From an uncultured bacterium (GTDB taxonomy: Bacteria > Bacteroidota > Bacteroidia > Bacteroidales > Bacteroidaceae), in assembly GCA_905215555.1 (NCBI GenBank), contig CAJMQU010000090.1, positions 1-6,286 on the forward strand: a DNA stretch of 6,286 bases. Direction: 5' to 3'. The translations under genes and the position numbers were made by a program. Below are positions 1 through 4,991 of the stretch, in pieces (position 1 is the stretch's first letter; each line of letters opens with the position of its first letter). A model generated the notes under the pieces. It did not search any database, was not told the DNA's origin, and was given only the letters and a program-made list of their open reading frames with translations.

Positions 1-98
1 ATATGGAGCATTGTACGTTGATAAGACATGCCATTAAGATAATGAAATGGTTATTTATTCCACATTATATTTGGAAAAAGTAATTTTGGTATAATAAG

Positions 99-132
99 AA
101 GGTCGAAACATTACAATTTCGACCTTTTTTTT
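99..132 (+). terminator. Intrinsic terminator of the gene to the left
   Basis: The 10-bp arms AAGGTCGAAA (99-108) and TTTCGACCTT (117-126) pair perfectly around an 8-nt loop, and the second arm runs into an eight-T tract (125-132). The U-tract lies on the plus strand, so this most likely ends a plus-strand gene whose body is outside the window. Confidence 0.85.
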
Positions 133-137
133 GCTTC

Positions 138-174
138 GTTTGACGAACTAATTGCAGTTCGTCAAACTCTTTTT
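138..174 (+). terminator. Second, tandem terminator-like hairpin
   Basis: A perfect 12-bp stem, GTTTGACGAACT (138-149) with AGTTCGTCAAAC (156-167), encloses a 6-nt loop and is followed by TCTTTTT (168-174). It begins 6 bp after the U-tract of the previous terminator. It could be a back-up terminator or the 3' end of a short RNA. The U-tract is interrupted by a C, so it is somewhat weaker than the first. Confidence 0.65.
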
Positions 175-214
175 CGCGATTGTAGAATTTCATAATGGGC
201 CTTTTTTTATAATT

Positions 215-247
215 ACGGTTAATTTCACGGTGGTTAAATTAACCGTG
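215..247. repeat. Overlapping inverted repeats (mutually exclusive hairpins or operator)
   Basis: ACGGTTAATTT (215-225) pairs perfectly with AAATTAACCGT (236-246). Inside this, CACGGT (226-231) can instead pair with ACCGTG (242-247), and GGTTAA (232-237) with TTAACC (239-244). The core GGTTAA therefore occurs in several registers. No T-tract follows, so it is not a terminator. It lies about 155 bp upstream of the -7 element of the PurF-like gene. A protein-binding site is possible; its function is unknown. Confidence 0.5.
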
Positions 248-400
248 GTTACTAAGCATCGATGACTGTGAGAGCCTCAAGCTGCTTGTAGAGAGAGAAG
301 TGGTAATAATGCTCTTGTCTGGTGTTTGGAAAGATGCATAAAAACAAGTTTTTTTAGAAATTGTCTCACCGGAAAGTGACGCGGAGAAGAAACTTCTTTG

Positions 401-408
401 TACCTTTG
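401..408 (+). promoter_or_regulatory. Bacteroidetes -7 promoter element of the PurF-like gene
   Basis: TACCTTTG matches the Bacteroides primary-sigma -7 consensus TAnnTTTG exactly and continues as TTTGCA, as is common in this group. No clear TTTG -33 element occurs at the expected 19-21 bp upstream. Transcription would start near 414-416, giving a leader of about 35 nt that carries AAGGA at 441-445. Confidence 0.7.
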
Positions 409-449
409 CACCCGTCAATACTAAAATCAATAATAAATATAAGGAATTT

Positions 450-1862
450 ATGGGAGGATTTTTCGGGACAGTCGCTAAAGCGAGCTGCGTGACGGACTTA
501 TTTTACGGAACAGATTATAATTCACATTTAGGAACTAAGCGAGGCGGACTTGCCACGTATGATGCAGAAGAGGGCATGTTTGCGCGATCCATTCACAACT
601 TGGAAAGCACGTATTTCCGAACCAAGTTTGAAGATGAGCTGGATAAATTCAAAGGAAATGCCGGCATAGGAATCATCAGTGACACGGATCCTCAACCCAT
701 CATCATCAACTCCCACCTCGGACGCTTCGCCATTGTTACGGTAGCAAAAATAGTCAACCTGGAAGAAATAGAAGCGGAATTACTTTCTCAAAACATGCAC
801 TTCGCCGAGCTCAGTTCCGGCAATACCAATCAAACCGAACTTATTTCGTTACTTATTATACAAGGCAGAACTTTCGTAGAAGGTATCGAGAATGTTTTCC
901 GTCGTGTGAAAGGTTCTTGCTCTATGTTGCTGTTGTCTGAAGATGGCAGTATCATTGCCGCCCGTGATAAATGGGGGCGTACTCCGATCGTTATCGGACG
1001 TAAAGACGGTGCATTTGCTGCAACCAGTGAGTCGAGCAGTTTTCCGAATCTGGATTATGAAATAGACCGCTATCTCGGTCCGGGTGAGATAGTACGTATG
1101 ACTGCTGATGGAGTGGAGCAGTTGCGGAAGCCGGAAGAAAAGATGCAGATATGTTCGTTCTTGTGGGTATATTACGGATTCCCTACATCTTGCTATGAAG
1201 GGCGTAATGTAGAAGAAGTGCGATTTACCAGCGGATTGAAGATGGGACAAAAAGATGATTCCCAAGTGGATTGTGCTTGTGGTATTCCCGATTCCGGTGT
1301 AGGTATGGCATTGGGATATGCCGAAGGTAAAGGGGTTCCCTATCATCGTGCCATTTCCAAATACACACCGACATGGCCGCGTAGCTTTACTCCCAGTAAA
1401 CAGGAGATGCGCTCGCTGGTGGCAAAGATGAAGCTGATACCGAACCGTGCCATGTTGAAGGATAAGCGGGTGTTATTCTGCGATGACTCGATTGTGCGCG
1501 GTACGCAACTTCGTGATAATGTGAAAGTATTATATGAATATGGCGCAAAAGAAGTACATATCCGTATTGCTTGTCCGCCGTTGATTTATGCTTGTCCATT
1601 CGTTGGTTTCACGGCTTCCAAGAGTCCTTTGGAATTAATCACCCGCCGCATTATTGCTGAATTGGAAGGAGATGCAGATAAGAATCTTGACAAATATGCT
1701 ACTACCGGTTCTCCGGAATATGAGAAGATGGTCAGCATCATTGCCGAACGTTTCGGACTTACCAGTCTGAAGTTTAATACGCTGGAAACTTTAGTTGAGG
1801 CTATCGGATTACCGAAATGTAAGATTTGTACACATTGCTTTGATGGTAGCAGTTGCTTCTAA
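450..1862 (+). CDS. PurF-family amidophosphoribosyltransferase paralogue with degenerate glutaminase domain
   Basis: This 470-residue protein is homologous along its length to glutamine PRPP amidotransferase, which makes phosphoribosylamine in the first step of purine synthesis (usual length about 470-505). Residues 1 to about 230 form the class II glutaminase fold, seen as GGFFG at 2-6 and ARDKWGRTP at 171-179. The phosphoribosyltransferase half follows: IPDSGVGMALGYA (279-291) and the PRPP loop VLFCDDSIVRGTQ (341-353). Cys235, Cys382, Cys460 and Cys463 match the [4Fe-4S] ligands of Bacillus-type PurF. The N-terminal nucleophile Cys is Gly2, and the family motifs carrying Arg73, Asn101-Gly102 and Asp127 are also replaced, so glutamine hydrolysis is not expected. 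ATG 450 has AAGGA 4 nt upstream and no earlier in-frame ATG follows the promoter. Many automatic annotations would call this purF. I infer a paralogue that uses ammonia or is regulatory, with a true purF elsewhere. Family is certain; function is not. Confidence 0.9.
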   Translation: MGGFFGTVAKASCVTDLFYGTDYNSHLGTKRGGLATYDAEEGMFARSIHNLESTYFRTKFEDELDKFKGNAGIGIISDTDPQPIIINSHLGRFAIVTVAKIVNLEEIEAELLSQNMHFAELSSGNTNQTELISLLIIQGRTFVEGIENVFRRVKGSCSMLLLSEDGSIIAARDKWGRTPIVIGRKDGAFAATSESSSFPNLDYEIDRYLGPGEIVRMTADGVEQLRKPEEKMQICSFLWVYYGFPTSCYEGRNVEEVRFTSGLKMGQKDDSQVDCACGIPDSGVGMALGYAEGKGVPYHRAISKYTPTWPRSFTPSKQEMRSLVAKMKLIPNRAMLKDKRVLFCDDSIVRGTQLRDNVKVLYEYGAKEVHIRIACPPLIYACPFVGFTASKSPLELITRRIIAELEGDADKNLDKYATTGSPEYEKMVSIIAERFGLTSLKFNTLETLVEAIGLPKCKICTHCFDGSSCF

Positions 1863-1888
1863 GTAACTTCAAAATACTAACATTTTGT

Positions 1889-1931
1889 AAAAAGGGGCGT
1901 GAATTGCTTGGCTATTCACGCCTCTTTTTTT
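1889..1931 (+). terminator. Intrinsic terminator after the PurF-like gene
   Basis: GGCGTGAAT (1896-1904) pairs perfectly with ATTCACGCC (1914-1922) around a 9-nt loop. The stem extends outward through a G-T and a G-C pair and then an A5/T5 run, and ends in TTTTTTT (1925-1931). It begins 27 bp after the stop codon and separates this gene from pepT. The A-run on the left gives a shorter U-tract on the minus strand as well. Confidence 0.9.
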
Positions 1932-1971
1932 ACCTTTACGGCAAAACATAGTGTGCTGATGCGAACAATAT

Positions 1972-2007
1972 GCTAATCTACTAATTAGCTGCGCAGTATT
2001 TATACTG
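1972..2007. promoter_or_regulatory. Two adjacent palindromes upstream of pepT (operator candidates)
   Basis: GCTAAT (1972-1977) and ATTAGC (1984-1989) are inverted around 6 bp. Immediately downstream, CAGTAT (1994-1999) and ATACTG (2002-2007) form a near-continuous 14-bp palindrome with a 2-bp centre, too tight for an RNA hairpin and more like a dimeric regulator site. They lie 50-85 bp before the pepT start and just upstream of the candidate -7 element at 2012. No regulator can be named. Confidence 0.4.
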
Positions 2008-2011
2008 TTAT

Positions 2012-2019
2012 TACCGTTG
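2012..2019 (+). promoter_or_regulatory. Possible -7 element for the pepT-gcvT operon
   Basis: TACCGTTG differs from TAnnTTTG at one position. A start site near 2026 would give a leader of about 30 nt, similar to the other leaders in this window. No TTTG -33 element is seen. TACCTTTA at 1931-1938 is an alternative with one mismatch but overlaps the terminator U-tract. Weak call. Confidence 0.3.
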
Positions 2020-2056
2020 GCACATTGGCATGTTATCACATTAAAACATTATTAAT

Positions 2057-3280
2057 ATGGCTTTAGTAGAACGTTTTTTGAAGTATGTAAGCTTCGACAC
2101 CCAGTCCAGTGAGGACACTGAGGTGACTCCAAGTACTCCCGGGCAGATGGTATTTGCCAGGTATCTGAAAGAAGAATTGGAATCTTTAGGTTTGGAAGAC
2201 ATAACGTTGGATGAACATGGCTATCTGTTCGCCACGCTTCCGGCCAATATTGATAAGCCGTTGCCTACTGTAGGCTTTATCGCCCACATGGACACCAGTC
2301 CCGATATGAGTGGCAGAGATGTATCACCCCGTATCGTTCAGAATTATGACGGTTCCGACATTGTGCTTTGCGAAGATGAGAATGTGGTACTTTCTCCTGA
2401 GCAGTTCCCCGAGTTGTTGGATCATAAAGGTGAAGATCTTATTGTGACGAATGGAAAAACATTGCTGGGTGCAGATGATAAAGCGGGTATTGCAGAGATT
2501 GTTTCTGCAATCGTATATCTGAAAGAACATCCTGAAATCAAACATGGCAAGATCCGTATCGGTTTCAATCCGGATGAAGAAATCGGACTCGGTGCGCATA
2601 AATTTGATGTAGAGAAGTTTGGTTGCGACTGGGCTTATACAATGGATGGCGGCGAAGCCGGTGAGTTGGAATTTGAAAACTTCAATGCGGCATCAGCCAA
2701 AATTACCTTCAAGGGACGCAATGTGCATCCGGGGTATGCCAAGAACAAGATGATTAACTCGATTCGTGTAGCCAACCGTTTCTGTGCCATGCTGCCCGGT
2801 CACGAAACGCCGGAACATACTGAAGGTTATGAAGGTTTCTACCACCTTATCAGCTTTAATGGTGATGTGGAGCAGACTACGGTTGCTTATATCATCCGCG
2901 ACCATGACCGTGCCCGTTTTGAGGGACGTAAGAAAGAGATAGAACAATTAGTTCAGAAAATCAATGCTGAATATGGTGAGGGTACTGCCAAGCTTGAACT
3001 TCGTGACCAATACTATAATATGCGTGAAAAGATTGAACCGGTGATGCATATCATCGATACAGCTTTTGCCGCAATGGAGGCTGTAGGTGTGAAGCCGAAC
3101 GTGAAACCTATCCGTGGCGGTACGGACGGCGCGCAGCTTTCTTTCAAAGGTCTGCCTTGCCCCAATATCTTTGCCGGAGGGCTGAACTTCCACGGGCGAT
3201 ATGAATTTGTTCCTATCCAGAATATGGAAAAGGCGATGAATGTCATCGTGAAGATTGCCGAACTTGTTGCTGAAAAATAA
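2057..3280 (+). CDS. pepT: Peptidase T (tripeptide aminopeptidase)
   Basis: This cytosolic dizinc aminopeptidase of family M20B removes the N-terminal residue of tripeptides, late in peptide breakdown. Its 407 residues match the usual length (408 in E. coli). All metal and catalytic residues are visible: His77 and Asp79 in AHMDT, bridging Asp140 in LLGADDKAG, catalytic Glu174 and ligand Glu175 in NPDEEIG, Asp197 in TMDGGE, and His379 in NFHGRYE. The lid (dimerisation) domain spans roughly 205-320, with NVHPGYAKNKM at 222-232. No signal peptide is present. ATG 2057 aligns with the family N-terminus (MALVERFLKYVSFDTQS) and lacks a clear Shine-Dalgarno, which is common in Bacteroides. gcvT starts 20 bp downstream with no terminator between, so the two are probably co-transcribed. 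The gene is intact. Confidence 0.97.
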   Translation: MALVERFLKYVSFDTQSSEDTEVTPSTPGQMVFARYLKEELESLGLEDITLDEHGYLFATLPANIDKPLPTVGFIAHMDTSPDMSGRDVSPRIVQNYDGSDIVLCEDENVVLSPEQFPELLDHKGEDLIVTNGKTLLGADDKAGIAEIVSAIVYLKEHPEIKHGKIRIGFNPDEEIGLGAHKFDVEKFGCDWAYTMDGGEAGELEFENFNAASAKITFKGRNVHPGYAKNKMINSIRVANRFCAMLPGHETPEHTEGYEGFYHLISFNGDVEQTTVAYIIRDHDRARFEGRKKEIEQLVQKINAEYGEGTAKLELRDQYYNMREKIEPVMHIIDTAFAAMEAVGVKPNVKPIRGGTDGAQLSFKGLPCPNIFAGGLNFHGRYEFVPIQNMEKAMNVIVKIAELVAEK

Positions 3281-3300
3281 TAATTTAATACCTTAAAAAC

Positions 3301-4389
3301 ATGAAAACCACTCCGTTTACTGAAAAACATATCTCGCTGGGTGCTAAGATGCACGAGTTTGCGGGATACAATATGCCGATAGAATATTCCGGTATCATCG
3401 ATGAACACCTGACTGTTTGTAATGCTGTCGGTGTGTTTGATGTTTCCCACATGGGAGAGTTCTGGGTGAAAGGACCGAATGCGCTGGCTTTTCTTCAGAA
3501 AGTAACTTCTAATAATGTGGCTGCCCTGACTCCGGGTAAGGTGCAATACACCTGCTTTCCAAATGAACAAGGCGGCATTGTGGATGATTTGCTGGTTTAT
3601 CACTATGAACCGGAGAAATATCTGCTGGTTGTGAACGCATCGAATATAGAGAAAGATTGGAATTGGTGCGTTTCGCATAATACTGAAGGTGCCGAGTTGG
3701 AAAACGCTTCCGATCGTATGGCGCAACTTGCCGTACAAGGGCCGAAAGCCATTCTTGCTCTGCAGAAACTGACGAGCATTGACTTGTCATCACTTCCATA
3801 TTACACCTTTACGCATGGTGAGTTTGCTGGCGAGAAAGACGTGATTATTTCCAATACGGGTTATACCGGTGCAGGAGGTTTTGAACTCTATTTCTATCCT
3901 GAGGCTGCCATGAAGATTTGGGACGCTGTGTTTGAAGCAGGGGAGGAGTTCGGTATAAAACCGATTGGTCTGGGTGCACGCGACACACTTCGTCTGGAAA
4001 TGGGCTTCTGCCTGTATGGTAATGATCTGGATGATACGACTTCGCCTATTGAAGCCGGCTTAGGTTGGATAACTAAATTTGTGGAAGGCAAGAATTTCAC
4101 AAACCGTCCGGCATTGGAGAAACAGAAGACGGAAGGTACTGTCCGTAAGCTTGTAGGTTTTGAAATGGTAGATCGTGGTATTCCCCGTCATGGATATGAA
4201 CTGTTTAGTGCGGATGGCGAAGCTATCGGTGTGGTGACTTCGGGCACTATGTCACCAACCCGTAAGATTGGTATTGGCATGGGATACGTAAAACCGGAGT
4301 ACGGTAAAGTCGGTACGGAGATCAGCATTGATATGCGCGGACGTAAGTTGAAAGCTGTGGTGGTTCGTCCTCCGTTCCGTAAGTTATAG
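3301..4389 (+). CDS. gcvT: Aminomethyltransferase (glycine cleavage system T protein)
   Basis: GcvT takes the aminomethyl group carried on lipoylated GcvH, transfers its methylene to tetrahydrofolate to give 5,10-methylene-THF, and releases ammonia. The 362 residues equal the usual length (364 in E. coli). Motifs in order: FAGYNMPIEYSG (20-31), VFDVSHMGEF (45-54), GGIVDDLLVY (91-100) with the catalytic Asp of the DD pair at 95-96, VNASNIEKD (111-119), TGYTGAGGFELY (186-197), and GARDTLRLEMGFCLYGND (225-242). The C-terminal barrel domain contains GTMSPT (315-320). Alanine or glycine replacements that mark non-catalytic GcvT-like proteins such as YgfZ are absent. The other glycine cleavage genes (gcvH, gcvP, lpd) are not in the window and no glycine riboswitch is visible upstream. 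It is the second gene of the pepT operon and ends at the shared terminator at 4425. Confidence 0.97.
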   Translation: MKTTPFTEKHISLGAKMHEFAGYNMPIEYSGIIDEHLTVCNAVGVFDVSHMGEFWVKGPNALAFLQKVTSNNVAALTPGKVQYTCFPNEQGGIVDDLLVYHYEPEKYLLVVNASNIEKDWNWCVSHNTEGAELENASDRMAQLAVQGPKAILALQKLTSIDLSSLPYYTFTHGEFAGEKDVIISNTGYTGAGGFELYFYPEAAMKIWDAVFEAGEEFGIKPIGLGARDTLRLEMGFCLYGNDLDDTTSPIEAGLGWITKFVEGKNFTNRPALEKQKTEGTVRKLVGFEMVDRGIPRHGYELFSADGEAIGVVTSGTMSPTRKIGIGMGYVKPEYGKVGTEISIDMRGRKLKAVVVRPPFRKL

Positions 4390-4424
4390 AATAATTTCAA
4401 AAAAATAATGGAGATATGACTATT

Positions 4425-4460
4425 AAAAAAGGGAGATTTAAAAAAAATCTCCCTTTTTTT
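4425..4460. terminator. Bidirectional terminator between gcvT and rpmE2
   Basis: The stem AAAAAAGGGAGATTT (4425-4439) pairs perfectly with AAATCTCCCTTTTTT (4445-4459) around an A5 loop. The seven Ts (4454-4460) serve gcvT transcription, and the A-run (4425-4430) becomes a U-tract for the convergent rpmE2 transcript. It lies 35 bp after the gcvT stop and 18 bp after the rpmE2 stop. Confidence 0.92.
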
Positions 4461-4478
4461 CAGCTTTTTGAAGCAGAA

Positions 4479-4733
4479 TTATTTCTTCTTACGGTCACCG
4501 TAGCGGCTCATGAATTTATCAACACGACCAGCTGTATCCACCAATGTAGATTTACCAGTGTAGAACGGATGAGAGGTGTTAGAGATTTCCATCTTTACCA
4601 ACGGATAAGTTTCACCTTCAAACTCGATGGTTTCCTTCGTATTTACAGTTGAACGAGACAAGAACATGTCACCATTAGACATATCTTTGAATACTACCGG
4701 ACGGTAATTTTCAGGATGAATACCTTTTTTCAT
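4479..4733 (-). CDS. rpmE2: 50S ribosomal protein L31, type B (zinc-independent)
   Basis: This 84-residue basic protein is large-subunit ribosomal protein L31, located at the central protuberance near the 30S bridge. It starts MKKGIHPENYRPVVFKD and carries the family signature SHPFYTGK (54-61) followed by AGRVDKF (69-75), ending in the basic tail RYGDRKKK. It contains no cysteine at all, so the zinc-ribbon motif of type A L31 is missing; this and the length place it in the type B group. ATG is at 4733-4731. The leader is A/T-rich without a Shine-Dalgarno. It has its own strong promoter (4843-4813) and converges on gcvT at a shared terminator. In species with both L31 types, type B is often zinc-responsive; whether that holds here cannot be told from this window. 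Confidence 0.97.
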   Translation of the reverse strand: MKKGIHPENYRPVVFKDMSNGDMFLSRSTVNTKETIEFEGETYPLVKMEISNTSHPFYTGKSTLVDTAGRVDKFMSRYGDRKKK

Positions 4734-4767
4734 TTCAATATTTGTTTTTTAATTATTATATTCGGTT

Positions 4768-4788
4768 ACTATTTTGGTAATAAATAGT
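4768..4788 (-). other. Small inverted repeat in the rpmE2 leader
   Basis: ACTATTT (4768-4774) and AAATAGT (4782-4788) are perfect inverted copies around 7 bp, inside the predicted 5' leader of about 70 nt of rpmE2. The RNA stem would be A/U-rich with one G-C pair and so weak. It could be a site for regulation by L31 or simply chance in A/T-rich DNA. Confidence 0.3.
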
Positions 4789-4812
4789 GTAATGGTCTTA
4801 TTTTTCAGAGCG

Positions 4813-4843
4813 CAAAGATAGTGCAAGTCGCAGATACTACAAA
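4813..4843 (-). promoter_or_regulatory. Promoter of rpmE2 (complete -33/-7)
   Basis: Read on the minus strand, TTTG (4843-4840) is followed after 19 bp by TATCTTTG (4820-4813), an exact match to the Bacteroides TTTG-N19-21-TAnnTTTG promoter. Transcription should begin near 4806, about 70 nt before the start codon. This is the best promoter in the window, as expected for a ribosomal protein gene. Confidence 0.85.
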
Positions 4844-4876
4844 ATAAATTCAGATTTATTTTTATTTAAGTCGCAG
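4825..4876. repeat. 9-bp direct repeat flanking an A/T-rich inverted repeat
   Basis: AAGTCGCAG occurs at 4825-4833 and again at 4868-4876, 43 bp apart start to start. Between them AATAAAT (4843-4849) and ATTTATT (4854-4860) form an inverted repeat around TCAG. The left copy lies inside the rpmE2 promoter spacer and the right copy upstream of it. This may be a pair of regulator sites; no factor is recognised. Confidence 0.4.
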
Positions 4877-4958
4877 TCTATTCTGTTAAATGGCAGTACT
4901 TTTCCCGGAAGTAGGAAAAAAGTTTCCTGAAAAAATAGGTTTATCGCTTTTTATTTCA

Positions 4959-4966
4959 GATTTTTG
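4959..4966 (+). promoter_or_regulatory. Possible -7 element of the exported nuclease gene
   Basis: GATTTTTG differs from TAnnTTTG only in its first base and is followed by CA, as at the other promoters here. A start near 4972 would give a 20-nt leader to ATG 4992. No good -33 TTTG is present at the right spacing. Tentative. Confidence 0.3.
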
Positions 4967-4991
4967 CACGGTATTAAAATTTATATTCAGC

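Larger units (their letters stand above)
1..449. other. Non-coding region at left edge with terminators, inverted repeats and promoter
   Basis: I find no convincing gene here. Frame 3 is open from the window edge to a TAA at 81-83, 16 bp before the first terminator, so the last codons of a plus-strand gene that begins outside the window may lie there; 26 codons are too few to judge. The rest holds two tandem intrinsic terminators (99-132 and 138-174), an overlapping set of inverted repeats (215-247), an A-tract/T-tract patch (340-355) and the promoter of the next gene (401-408). A minus-strand reading frame across 239-430 starts with TTG, overlaps the promoter and has no family features, so I do not call it. 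Confidence 0.6.

Noticed and set aside
3..83. Open frame from the left edge ending 16 bp before the first terminator
   Set aside because: It could be the tail of an upstream gene, but 26 codons with no recognisable motif are not enough to call a CDS.
239..430. Minus-strand 63-codon frame
   Set aside because: It starts at TTG, overlaps the TACCTTTG promoter and the 215-247 palindromes, and shows no family features.
462..490. Cys13 of the PurF-like protein as an alternative N-terminal nucleophile after propeptide removal
   Set aside because: GGFFG at residues 2-6 aligns directly with CGVFG of mature PurF, so Cys13 lies too far into the domain, and the other glutamine-site residues are missing too.
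3281..3300. Glycine riboswitch upstream of gcvT
   Set aside because: The gap between pepT and gcvT is only 20 bp, too short for any riboswitch.
3013..3738. Long (241-codon) minus-strand frame across the pepT-gcvT junction
   Set aside because: It is antisense to two well-conserved genes, whose codon structure explains it; its product has no recognisable domain.
4416..4652. Plus-strand frame starting after gcvT
   Set aside because: It runs through the terminator stem and then antisense to rpmE2; its start is within terminator-proximal sequence and the product resembles nothing known.
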